Assembly: GCF_030929495.1 (NCBI RefSeq)
Contig: NZ_JAVFWN010000012.1
Location: 1-64,000, forward strand
DNA from: Nocardioides sp. LHD-245
Lineage (GTDB): Bacteria > Actinomycetota > Actinomycetes > Propionibacteriales > Nocardioidaceae
DNA: 64,000 nt
Reading direction: 5' to 3'
Below, in pieces: positions 24,543-32,208 of this stretch. The number at the start of each line of letters is the position of its first letter. Within the stretch, counting starts at the first letter, position 1. Made by a program: the position numbers and the translations under genes. The notes beneath the pieces were generated by a model. The model was not told the DNA's origin. It was given only the letters and a program-made list of their open reading frames with translations, and made no database searches.

Positions 24543-25505
24543 GTGACCGCGATCGAGGATCGTCCCGAGCCATCGCCCCAGCCGCCGGCCCTCCGGGCCA
24601 CCATGGGCGGCGACACCCAGGGCTTCTGGGAACGGCTGGCGCTCGGCCTGTTCATCGCGGTCCCGTTCGTCGCCTTCCTCGCCGCCATCCCCGTGGCGTG
24701 GGGCGGCTGGCTCGGCTGGAGCGACGTCGCGATCACCTTCGTGATGTACGGCCTGACCCTGCACGGCGTGACCGTCGGCTACCACCGGCTCTTCACCCAC
24801 AGGTCGTTCAAGCCCAACCGGGCGGTGAAGGTCACCTTGGCGATCCTCGGCTCGATGGCGATCGAGGGCCCGGTCGTCCGCTGGGTCGCCGACCACCGCA
24901 AGCACCACAAGTACTCCGACAAGGACGGCGACCCGCACTCCCCGTGGCGCTACGGCAACAGCCTGCGCGGCCTGACGAAGGGCTTCGTGTGGGCGCACGT
25001 CGGCTGGCTGTTCGACCCCGAGCAGACCTCGATCGACAAGTACGCCCCCGATCTCGCCAAGGACCGTGACCTGATCCGGATCTCCCGGCTGTTCTGGCTG
25101 TGGGTGCTCACCTCGATCCTCCTCCCGCCCCTGCTCGGCTTCCTGCTGACCTGGTCCTGGCAGGGCGCGCTCACCGCGTTCTTCTGGGGCACCGTCGTCC
25201 GCATCGGCCTGATCCACCACGTCACCTGGTCGATCAACTCGATCTGCCACACCCTCGGCGAGCGTCCTTTCGCCTCCCGCGACTTCTCGGGCAACGTCTG
25301 GTGGCTCGCCATCCCGTCCGGAGGCGAGTCCTGGCACAACCTGCACCACGCGGACCCGACCTCCGCGCGTCACGGCGTGAAGCGGTTCCAGTTCGACACC
25401 TCCGCGCGCATCATCTGGGTGCTGGAGAAGCTCGGCTGGGTCCGCGACGTGCGCTGGCCCACGCCCGAGCGGATCCGGGCCAAGTCGGTCACGCCCGCCG
25501 CCTGA
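24543..25505 (+). CDS. Acyl-CoA/acyl-lipid fatty acid desaturase
   Basis: 320 residues. The three histidine boxes of membrane di-iron desaturases are present: HRLFTH (81-86), HRKHH (118-122) and HNLHHAD near the C-terminus, between hydrophobic pairs of helices. This is the stearoyl-CoA delta-9 desaturase family, which introduces a cis double bond in saturated chains and so tunes membrane fluidity. It starts with GTG 10 bases after the response regulator and may be co-transcribed. Electron donor is not encoded nearby. Confidence 0.93.
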   Translation: MTAIEDRPEPSPQPPALRATMGGDTQGFWERLALGLFIAVPFVAFLAAIPVAWGGWLGWSDVAITFVMYGLTLHGVTVGYHRLFTHRSFKPNRAVKVTLAILGSMAIEGPVVRWVADHRKHHKYSDKDGDPHSPWRYGNSLRGLTKGFVWAHVGWLFDPEQTSIDKYAPDLAKDRDLIRISRLFWLWVLTSILLPPLLGFLLTWSWQGALTAFFWGTVVRIGLIHHVTWSINSICHTLGERPFASRDFSGNVWWLAIPSGGESWHNLHHADPTSARHGVKRFQFDTSARIIWVLEKLGWVRDVRWPTPERIRAKSVTPAA

Positions 25506-25529
25506 GTCGGAATGACTCGTCAGTAAACC

Positions 25530-25586
25530 TGCGGTTTGGGACCAAACCGCGACAATTCGGGCCGGCGGTATGCAGTTTGTGCCCAA
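25530..25586. promoter_or_regulatory. Dyad and imperfect direct repeats before mec-cysO-cysM
   Basis: GCGGTTTGG-GA-CCAAACCGC (25531-25550) is a perfect 9-bp palindrome. Its core TGCGGTTTGGGACCAA recurs 41 bases downstream as TGCAGTTTGTGCCCAA (25571-25586), 13 of 16 identical. The block lies between the desaturase stop (25505) and mec (25659). It may be the desaturase terminator, an operator for the cysteine operon, or both. Confidence 0.45.
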
Positions 25587-25658
25587 TCGACACCCCCGCC
25601 GTGGCCGCCCCTCGGGCCGATGCCGGCCGCGCCCACCCGACGCCCTACCCTTGACCGC

Positions 25659-26114
25659 GTGTTGCGCATCGATCAGGCGACGTACGACGCCATCGTGGAG
25701 CATGCCCGACGGGACCACCCGGTCGAGGCGTGCGGGATGGTCGCGGGCCCCCTCGGCAGCGACCGGCCCGTGCGGCTGATCGAGATGGTGAACGCCGCCG
25801 GCAGCCCGACCTTCTACGAGTACGACTCGACGGACCTGCTGCGCCTCTATCGCGAGCTCGACGACCGCGACGAGGAGCCGGTGGTGATCTACCACTCCCA
25901 CACCGCGACCGAGGCGTACCCGAGCGTCACCGACATCAACCTGGCCAGCGAGCCGGGGGCGCACTATGTGCTGGTCAGCACGCAGGAGCACGGGAATAAC
26001 CCGGGCCCCGTGGAGTTCAGGTCCTACAGAATCATCGACGGCGTCGTGACCGAGGAAGAGGTCACCGTCGCGGCGAGCGCCGACAGCACTGACGCAGCAG
26101 AGGAGAGCAGCTGA
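25659..26114 (+). CDS. mec: Mec JAMM metalloprotease (CysO-cysteine hydrolase)
   Basis: 151 residues. The JAMM/MPN+ zinc motif is complete: Glu23 in HPVEACG, then His79-x-His81 followed by ten residues to Asp92, with Ser89 in PSVTD. In M. tuberculosis the homologue Rv1334 releases cysteine from CysO-cysteine. GTG 25659 gives the family length; the upstream open frame is unconserved. The gene is 1 base short of cysO (stop 26114, start 26116), so the three genes mec-cysO-cysM form one operon. It may also trim CysO here (see cysO). Confidence 0.92.
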   Translation: MLRIDQATYDAIVEHARRDHPVEACGMVAGPLGSDRPVRLIEMVNAAGSPTFYEYDSTDLLRLYRELDDRDEEPVVIYHSHTATEAYPSVTDINLASEPGAHYVLVSTQEHGNNPGPVEFRSYRIIDGVVTEEEVTVAASADSTDAAEESS

Positions 26115-26115
26115 C

Positions 26116-26394
26116 ATGGCCATCGAGGTCCGGATCCCGACCATCCTGCGCACCTACACGGGTGGCGAGAAGGCGGTCAGCGCCGACGGCGCCACCCTGA
26201 GCGCGCTGATCGACTCCCTCGAGGCCAACCACCCCGGCATCAAGGACCGTCTCATCGAGGGCGCGGACCTGCGCCGCTTCGTCAACATCTACATCAACGA
26301 CGAGGACGTCCGCTTCATCGGCAGCCTCGAGGCCGCGCTCTCCGACGGCGACCAGGTCGTCATCCTGCCGGCGGTCGCCGGCGGCGCTCGCTGA
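26116..26394 (+). CDS. cysO: Sulfur-carrier protein CysO (MoaD/ThiS fold)
   Basis: 92 residues, ubiquitin-like: IEVRIPTILRTYTGGEKAVSADGATLSALIDSLEANHPGIKDRLIE, then NIYINDEDVRFIGSLEAALSDGDQVVILPAVAGG. In the CysO pathway the C-terminal Gly is made into a thiocarboxylate that gives sulfur to O-phosphoserine on CysM. Unusual: the reading frame goes on for two codons after the diglycine, ending GGAR. A protease must remove Ala-Arg before activation, and the JAMM protein encoded just upstream is the obvious candidate. Confidence 0.93.
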   Translation: MAIEVRIPTILRTYTGGEKAVSADGATLSALIDSLEANHPGIKDRLIEGADLRRFVNIYINDEDVRFIGSLEAALSDGDQVVILPAVAGGAR

Positions 26395-26419
26395 GCTGCC
26401 CGACCCCGGAGGCGAGCAG

Positions 26420-27397
26420 ATGGTGCGCTACGACAGTCTCCTGACCTCCGTCGGCAACACGCCGCTGGTGGGTCTGCCGCGACTGTCGGCGCCGTTCAAC
26501 CCCGCGGGTGCCCCCGACGGTCGGGAGGTGCGGATCTGGGCCAAGCTCGAGGACCGCAACCCGACCGGCTCGATCAAGGACCGCCCGGCCCTCAAGATGA
26601 TCGAGGAGGCCGAGAAGAACGGCGTGCTCCGTCCCGGCTGCACGATCCTCGAGCCGACGTCGGGCAACACCGGCATCTCGATCGCGATGGCGGCCAAGCT
26701 CAAGGGCTACCGCACCGTCTTCGTGATGCCGGAGAACACCTCCGAGGAGCGGCGCCAGCTGCTGCGGATGTGGGGCGCCGAGATCGTCTCCTCGCCCGCC
26801 GCCGGCGGCTCCAACGAGGCGGTCCGCGTCGCCAAGCAGATCGCGGCGGAGCACCCCGACTGGGTGATGCTCTACCAGTACGGCAACGCCGCCAACGCCC
26901 TCGCGCACGAGGAGGGCACCGGCCCCGAGATCCTCGCCGACCTGCCTTCGATCACCCACTTCGTCGCCGGCCTCGGTACGACGGGCACGCTGATGGGCGT
27001 CTCCCGGTTCTTCCGCCGCGCCCAGCCCGAGGTCAAGATCGTCGCCGCCGAGCCGCGATACGGCGAGCTCGTCTACGGCCTGCGCAACCTCGACGAGGGC
27101 TTCGTGCCCGAGCTGTACGACGCCGAGCTGATCGACAGCCGCTTCTCGGTCGGCCCTCGCGACGCCGTACGCCGGGTGCGTGAGCTGCTCGAGCTCGAGG
27201 GGATCTTCGCCGGCATCTCCACGGGTGCGATCCTGCACGCCGCGCTCGGCCAGGCCGCCAAGGCGGCCAAGGCCGGCGAGAGCGCCGATATCGCGTTCGT
27301 CGTGGCCGACGGCGGCTGGAAGTACCTCTCCACCGGTGCCTACGAAGGCACCGTCGACGAGGCGGAGGACCGGCTCGAGGGCCAGCTCTGGGCATGA
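26420..27397 (+). CDS. cysM: Cysteine synthase CysM (CysO-dependent)
   Basis: 325 residues, fold-type II PLP enzyme. PLP lysine Lys53 lies in NPTGSIKDRPALKM; EPTSGNTGISIAMAA binds the substrate carboxylate, GLGTTGTLMG the PLP phosphate, and GIFAGISTGAILHAAL is near the PLP ring nitrogen. Length and operon context match M. tuberculosis CysM (Rv1336), which uses O-phosphoserine and CysO thiocarboxylate, so this is preferred over an O-acetylserine enzyme. The stop overlaps the AraC gene start (ATGA, 27394-27397). Confidence 0.93.
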   Translation: MVRYDSLLTSVGNTPLVGLPRLSAPFNPAGAPDGREVRIWAKLEDRNPTGSIKDRPALKMIEEAEKNGVLRPGCTILEPTSGNTGISIAMAAKLKGYRTVFVMPENTSEERRQLLRMWGAEIVSSPAAGGSNEAVRVAKQIAAEHPDWVMLYQYGNAANALAHEEGTGPEILADLPSITHFVAGLGTTGTLMGVSRFFRRAQPEVKIVAAEPRYGELVYGLRNLDEGFVPELYDAELIDSRFSVGPRDAVRRVRELLELEGIFAGISTGAILHAALGQAAKAAKAGESADIAFVVADGGWKYLSTGAYEGTVDEAEDRLEGQLWA

Positions 27398-28233
27398 CCG
27401 TTCCGGGCGCGAGCGCGCCGGAGGTCATCGACTCGCTCGGTCACTACACCCTGTGGTGGCGCGGGCTGGTGGGTCCGGAGGCCGCGGACCGCACGGTGCT
27501 CATCGCCACCAACTGGATCCGCACCCCGCGGCTGCCCCAGGCGTGGGACGAGCACGTCCACCCCGACCACGAGATGCTCTGGGGCTCGGACGGCAAGGTC
27601 GGGGTGCAGGTCGCCGGGCGCGAGTACTGGGTCCCGGCCAGCTACGGGCTGTGGATCCCGGCCGGCGTCCCGCACTCCGCGTGCGCCGTCTCGGGCACCG
27701 GCTTCAACTGCACCTGGATCGACCGCGAGCGCTCGCCGATCACGGTCACCGCGCCGGTGCTGCTGCCGATGTCCCCGCTGCTGGTGGACCTGCTCGACCA
27801 CCTGCGCATCGACGCCACGACCCCCGAGCGTCGGCGCCGGGCCGAGGAGTTCGCGCTCGACCTGCTCGAGCCCGACGCCCGCGGCGCGCTCTCCGTGCCG
27901 CGGCCCACGAGCGCGGGCGCGCGCCGGGTCGCCGACGCGGTGCTCGCCGAGCTGACCGTGCCGCGCACCGCCGAGGAGTGGGCGGGGGAGTTCGGGATGA
28001 GCGCGCGCAGCCTCAACCGCGCCTTCGTCGCCGAGACCGGGCTCGCCTTCGGGCAGTGGCGCAGCCGGGCCCGGATGGCGATGGCCGCGTCGCTCCTCGA
28101 CCAGGGCCGGACCGTGGCGTCGGTGGCCCGGCAGGTCGGCTACCGCAACCCGAGCGCGTTCATCGCGGCCTACCGTCGGGTGACCGGCGCCAGCCCCGCC
28201 CAGCACCGGCAGCGCATGACCCAGGTCACCTGA
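27394..28233 (+). CDS. AraC family transcriptional regulator
   Basis: 279 residues. The N-terminal half is a cupin-like sensor (DEHVHPDHEMLWGSDGKVGVQVAGREYWVPASYGLWIPAGVPHSA); the C-terminal half holds two helix-turn-helices (RTAEEWAGEFGMSARSLNRAFVAETGLAFGQWRSRARMAMAASLLDQG and TVASVARQVGYRNPSAFIAAYRRVTGASPAQHR). It is coupled to cysM by overlap but stands before the second iron transport operon, so it may respond to an iron-siderophore, as AraC proteins of siderophore loci do. A dyad at 28232-28251 starts in its stop codon. Confidence 0.9.
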   Translation: MTVPGASAPEVIDSLGHYTLWWRGLVGPEAADRTVLIATNWIRTPRLPQAWDEHVHPDHEMLWGSDGKVGVQVAGREYWVPASYGLWIPAGVPHSACAVSGTGFNCTWIDRERSPITVTAPVLLPMSPLLVDLLDHLRIDATTPERRRRAEEFALDLLEPDARGALSVPRPTSAGARRVADAVLAELTVPRTAEEWAGEFGMSARSLNRAFVAETGLAFGQWRSRARMAMAASLLDQGRTVASVARQVGYRNPSAFIAAYRRVTGASPAQHRQRMTQVT

Positions 28234-28251
28234 TGTCGCGTTCACGACATC
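28232..28251. promoter_or_regulatory. Dyad at the end of the AraC gene
   Basis: GATGTCG-CGTTCA-CGACATC is a perfect 7-bp inverted repeat whose first base is inside the AraC stop codon. It is either a small terminator or a site for the AraC protein upstream of the iron operon. No U-tract follows. Confidence 0.4.
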
Positions 28252-28321
28252 TCCTGTCCGTTTCGCGCACCAACCCGTCGCCGTAGCCGTTGCCAGCGGG
28301 CCGCGCGGTCTCCACTCTTGG

Positions 28322-28340
28322 GCAGGTAAGCCTTACCAAA
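28322..28340 (+). promoter_or_regulatory. IdeR/DtxR-like iron box
   Basis: The 19 bases match 13 of 19 positions of the consensus TTAGGTTAGGCTAACCTAA, with a near-perfect internal palindrome GGTAAGCCTTACC. It ends 17 bases before the GTG start of the binding-protein gene at 28358, so iron-dependent repression of this operon is expected, as for the system at 9982. Confidence 0.65.
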
Positions 28341-28357
28341 GAACAGAGTGGAGCATC

Positions 28358-29341
28358 GTGGTGCGCACGACCCGTTATCTCGGCCGTCTCGGAGTGGCCC
28401 TCACCGTGGCGGCGGCCCTTGCCCTGTCCGCGTGCGGCAGCGAGGACGACGACCCGGGCACGTCCGGCGCGGACACGCGCACCGTCGCGTCCGCGTACGG
28501 CGACGTCGAGGTTCCTGCGCAGCCCGAGCGGGTCGTGGCGGTCAGCTACGACACGCCCTGGCAGCTGCAGTCGCTCGACGTGAAGCCGGTGGCCACCCAG
28601 GACTACGGCACGTGGGTCGACTCGTTCACCCCGGCCCAGCAGGAGTTCGTCAAGGGGGTCGCGACCGTCGGCGCCTTCGGCGAGACCAACTACGACGCCA
28701 TCGTCAAGGCCGCCCCCGACCTGATCGTGGGGGACGCCTACGAGATCGACGAGAAGGCCTACGAGCGGCTCGCCGACATCGCTCCCACCGTGATCGTCAA
28801 GGGCTCCTTCCGCGGCGACTGGAAGGCGATCATGGCCGGCCTCGCCGAGGCGACCGGTGCCGGTGACGCGCTGGCCGAGCGCGAGGAGGCCTACGCCGCC
28901 AAGGTGGCCGGGCTCAAGGAGAGGTACGCCGACCAGCTGGCCCTGACGTGGGCCACCGTGTCGGTCGGCGACGCCGAGGCGGAGTTCTCGGTGCTCTACC
29001 CGACCGGGACCGTCGGCGCCCTGCTGGACGAACTGGGGGCGACGCCTGCGCCGGGCATCCCCGACGCCTCGCCCGAGCCGGGCTACGCGAGCTACTCCTT
29101 CGAGCGGCTGGACGCGATCCTGAGCACCGCCGACGTGATCGTCGTCCCGGCCAACGCCGACGGGACCCCCTGGGAGCCGTTCGCGGTGATCAAGAGCAAC
29201 TCGCTCTTCACGGCGCTGCCGGCGGCGAGGTCCGGCTCGGTCTTCGAGCTGTCCTACGGGGTCACCGACTACGACACCGCGCTTCAGTTCCTCGACGACG
29301 TGGAGACCACGATCCTGGAACCGCTCGCCGCGCGTTCGTGA
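28358..29341 (+). CDS. Iron-siderophore substrate-binding lipoprotein
   Basis: 327 residues. Lipoprotein signal VALTVAAALALSACG, followed by an acidic linker (SEDDDPG). FecB/FhuD-type fold: RTVASAYGDVEVPAQPERVVAVSYDTPWQLQSL, NYDAIVKAAPDLIVGDAYEIDEKAYERLADIAPTVIV. It captures ferric siderophore for the two permeases downstream. Its stop overlaps the first permease start (GTGA at 29338-29341). No ATPase gene follows in this operon; the ATPase at 9982 or one elsewhere would have to serve. Confidence 0.92.
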   Translation: MVRTTRYLGRLGVALTVAAALALSACGSEDDDPGTSGADTRTVASAYGDVEVPAQPERVVAVSYDTPWQLQSLDVKPVATQDYGTWVDSFTPAQQEFVKGVATVGAFGETNYDAIVKAAPDLIVGDAYEIDEKAYERLADIAPTVIVKGSFRGDWKAIMAGLAEATGAGDALAEREEAYAAKVAGLKERYADQLALTWATVSVGDAEAEFSVLYPTGTVGALLDELGATPAPGIPDASPEPGYASYSFERLDAILSTADVIVVPANADGTPWEPFAVIKSNSLFTALPAARSGSVFELSYGVTDYDTALQFLDDVETTILEPLAARS

Positions 29342-30315
29342 GCCCCGGACGCACCATCGGGGCACTGCTGGCCGCCGTCGTCGTCGCGACGGTGGCCAGC
29401 CTGTGCCTGGGCGGCCGGGTGTTCAGCCCGGTCGAGGTCGGCCAGGCGCTGTGGTCGGGCGACGGCTCCTCCCACGACCAGGTGATCCGCGACCTGCGGG
29501 TCCCGCGAACCATCGTCGGGCTGCTGGTCGGCGCCGCGCTCGGGCTGTCCGGAGCACTGATGCAGGGCCTGACCCGCAACCCGCTCGCCGACCCCGGCAT
29601 CCTCGGCGTCAACGCCGGCGCGGCGCTCGGTGTCGCGCTCGCGATCACCCAGTGGGGGATCGTCCGTCCCGGCGGGCAGGTGTGGTTCGCCCTCGCCGGC
29701 GCGGCTCTCACCACGCTCGTCGTCGCGGTGATCGGTCGCCCCCGCCGCTCCGGGGGCGACGTCGTGACGCTGACCCTCTCCGGCGTCGCGGTGGGCGCGG
29801 TCCTGACCGGCATCACCTCGGGGCTGGTGCTGCTGCATCCTCGCGCCTTCGACAGCATGCGCAGCTGGAACGCCGGCTCGCTCGCGGTCGTCGGCTACGA
29901 CCGGGTACTCGCGGTCGCTCCCTTCGTCGTGGCCGGCATCGTGCTCGCCCTGGTCCTCGGGCGCAGCATCAACGCGCTCGCGCTCGGCGACGACACCGCG
30001 CAGGCGCTCGGCGTACGCCTGGTCCGGACCCGGGTCCTGGCCCTCGTCGCGGTCACCCTGCTGTGCGGTGCCGCGACCGCCGCTGCCGGACCGATCGTCT
30101 TCGTCGGGCTGATGGTGCCGCACATCGTCGCGGCCCTGATCGGGCCCGACCACCGCCGGGTGATGGTCTGCTCGCTGCTCGCCGGCCCGATCCTCCTGCT
30201 CGGGTGCGATCTCCTCGGCCGGTACGTCGCCCAGCCGCGCGAGCTTCCGGTCGGCGTCGTGGCCGCGGCGGTCGGCGCCGTCCTGCTGGCGGTCGTCATC
30301 CGGAGGCGATCGTGA
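29338..30315 (+). CDS. Iron-siderophore ABC transporter permease (FecC type)
   Basis: 325 residues, about 10 membrane helices. DLRVPRTIVGLLVGAALGLSGALMQGLTRNPLADPGILGVNAGAALGV and GPIVFVGLMVPHIVAALIGPDHRRVM are the FecCD signatures; the Gly-rich cytoplasmic loop before GPDHRR contacts the ATPase. It pairs with the permease at 30312, whose GTG start overlaps its stop. Unlike the system at 11880, the two permease halves are separate genes. Confidence 0.93.
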   Translation: MSPGRTIGALLAAVVVATVASLCLGGRVFSPVEVGQALWSGDGSSHDQVIRDLRVPRTIVGLLVGAALGLSGALMQGLTRNPLADPGILGVNAGAALGVALAITQWGIVRPGGQVWFALAGAALTTLVVAVIGRPRRSGGDVVTLTLSGVAVGAVLTGITSGLVLLHPRAFDSMRSWNAGSLAVVGYDRVLAVAPFVVAGIVLALVLGRSINALALGDDTAQALGVRLVRTRVLALVAVTLLCGAATAAAGPIVFVGLMVPHIVAALIGPDHRRVMVCSLLAGPILLLGCDLLGRYVAQPRELPVGVVAAAVGAVLLAVVIRRRS

Positions 30316-31337
30316 GCCGGGTGGTGGCCGTGCGTCTCCTCGGCGGACGGATCAGCGGCCGGGTCCGGGTGCGTGGCGTGCTCGGCGTCCTGGTCCTCCT
30401 GGGTGTCGCGCTCGCGGTCGGCGTCGCCTCGCTGCCCAGCCCGGACGCCGGGGTGTCGCTCGGCGAGACGGTCGACGTCCTGGCCGGGCGTGGCACCCGG
30501 ATCACCGAGCTCGTCGTCCTCGAGTGGCGGCTGCCGCGGGTGCTCACCGCCCTCCTCTTCGGCGCGATGATGGGCCTCAGCGGCGCGATCTTCCAGGTCG
30601 TCACCCGCAACGCGCTCGGCTCGCCCGACGTCATCGGGTTCTCCAGCGGTGCCTACACCGGTGTGCTCGTGGCGCTGCTCGTCCTCGACCTCAGCGGGCC
30701 CGCCGTACCGGTGGCGGCGACCCTCAGCGGTCTGCTGACCGCCGGGGTGGTGCTCGGGCTTGCCGGCCACGAGGGGCTGCGCGGCGCGCGGTTCATCATC
30801 CTCGGGATCGCGGCCGGTGCGCTGCTGTCGTCGGTCAACACCTGGTTGGTGCTCCGGGCCACGGCGGAGGAGGGGCTGCAGGCCTCGCAGTGGGGCGTCG
30901 GGACCCTCAACGGGATCACCTGGGCCGACCTGCGCCTCACCGCCGGGTGCGCGCTCGTCCTCCTCCCTGCCGTCATGGCGGTCGCCCGCCCGCTCGCCCT
31001 GCACGAGCTCGGGGACGACGTCGCGACGGCGCTCGGGCTGCGGCTCCGGTCGCGGCGACTCCTCGCCGTCGGAGCCGGGGTCGCGCTCACCGCGGTCACC
31101 GCCGCCGTGGCCGGTCCGATCGCTTTCGTCGCCCTCGCCGCGCCCCAGCTGGCACGCCGGGTCGTCGGAGGCAGCCCGCCTGCCCTGGTCGCCTCCGCGG
31201 CGATGGGTGCGGTCCTGCTCGCCGCCTCCGACCTCGTGGCGCAGCGGGTCTTCGCACCCACGGCGCTGCCGGTCGGCATGGTCACCGTCGTGCTGGGCGG
31301 CTGCTACCTCGCCTGGCTCCTGTACCGCCGGGGCTGA
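30312..31337 (+). CDS. Iron-siderophore ABC transporter permease (FecD type)
   Basis: 341 residues. EWRLPRVLTALLFGAMMGLSGAIFQVVTRNALGSPDVIGFSSGAYTGV and GPIAFVALAAPQLARRVVGGSPPALVASAAMGAVLLAASDLVAQRV identify the second FecCD subunit. It has an Arg-rich N-terminus before the first helix. It completes the heterodimer with the 29338 permease. The operon then ends without an ATPase; the next gene, 19 bases on, is a secreted DUF3152 protein. Confidence 0.93.
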   Translation: MSRVVAVRLLGGRISGRVRVRGVLGVLVLLGVALAVGVASLPSPDAGVSLGETVDVLAGRGTRITELVVLEWRLPRVLTALLFGAMMGLSGAIFQVVTRNALGSPDVIGFSSGAYTGVLVALLVLDLSGPAVPVAATLSGLLTAGVVLGLAGHEGLRGARFIILGIAAGALLSSVNTWLVLRATAEEGLQASQWGVGTLNGITWADLRLTAGCALVLLPAVMAVARPLALHELGDDVATALGLRLRSRRLLAVGAGVALTAVTAAVAGPIAFVALAAPQLARRVVGGSPPALVASAAMGAVLLAASDLVAQRVFAPTALPVGMVTVVLGGCYLAWLLYRRG

Positions 31338-31356
31338 CGCCGTAGGGTCGGACGAC

Positions 31357-32202
31357 GTGACCCGTGTGCTGCTCCAGTCGATGCTCGCCCTCTCGCTCGT
31401 GCTGGTCGCGCCGGTCCTGCCGGCCGCCGCGCAGGACGAGCTGCCCTCGCTCACGCAGGTCCAGCCCCCGTCGTACGACGGGGCGCGCAAGTACGGCCGC
31501 ATCCTGAAGGCCGCCCCCGGGGCCTGGTCGCCGGCACCCGAGCGGATCGGCTACCAGTGGCTGCGCGACGGCGTACCGATCCCCGGCGAGGTGCGGCGCA
31601 AGCACGAGATCGCGCCCGAGGACGTCGGCCACCGGCTCGACCTCGTGGTCGTCGTGGGCGCGACCGGGTACGCCGACACCGTCGCCCAGGTAGGCGTGGG
31701 CCGGGTCAAGCATCGAATCGGTGTGCGCCGTACCGTCCGCTACAGCGTCCGCACCCGCGGCGCCGTCGGGGGCGTCGACGTCGCCGACTTCCGGCGTCTC
31801 GCCCAGGAGACCTACGACGACGCGCGCGGCTGGCGGGCCGGGGGCGTCCGCTTCCGGCAGGTGAAGCGCGGCGGCGCGTTCACCCTGTGGCTCTCGCAGG
31901 CCGCGCTGGTCCCGGCCTTCTCCGGCTCCTGCAGCGCCACCTGGTCCTGTCGGGTCGGTCGCAACGTGATCATCAACGTCGAGCGCTGGCGGGACGCGTC
32001 GCCGGCGTGGAACGGCGCCGGACGTTCCCTGCGCGACTATCGCCACATGGTCGTCAACCACGAGACCGGCCACTGGCTCGGTCGCGGCCACGCGTCCTGC
32101 CCGGGCCGAGGGGCTCTCGCGCCGGTGATGATGCAGCAGTCGAAGGGCACGCAGGGCTGTCGCTTCAACCCCTGGCCGACCCCGCGCGAGCTCGGCCGCT
32201 GA
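31357..32202 (+). CDS. DUF3152 zincin-like secreted protein
   Basis: 281 residues with an N-terminal signal peptide (SMLALSLVLVAPVLPAAAQ). An Ig-like domain (about 30-110) is followed by the DUF3152 domain. Its HETGHWLGRGH motif is the zinc-binding HExxHxxGxxH pattern of metzincin-like proteases, with Glu in the catalytic place. Cys pairs (SGSCSATWSC; ASCPGRG; GCRF) suit an extracellular enzyme. Proteolytic activity is inferred. The gene meets the convergent phosphatase gene after 6 bases. Confidence 0.88.
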   Translation: MTRVLLQSMLALSLVLVAPVLPAAAQDELPSLTQVQPPSYDGARKYGRILKAAPGAWSPAPERIGYQWLRDGVPIPGEVRRKHEIAPEDVGHRLDLVVVVGATGYADTVAQVGVGRVKHRIGVRRTVRYSVRTRGAVGGVDVADFRRLAQETYDDARGWRAGGVRFRQVKRGGAFTLWLSQAALVPAFSGSCSATWSCRVGRNVIINVERWRDASPAWNGAGRSLRDYRHMVVNHETGHWLGRGHASCPGRGALAPVMMQQSKGTQGCRFNPWPTPRELGR

Positions 32203-32208
32203 CGACCG

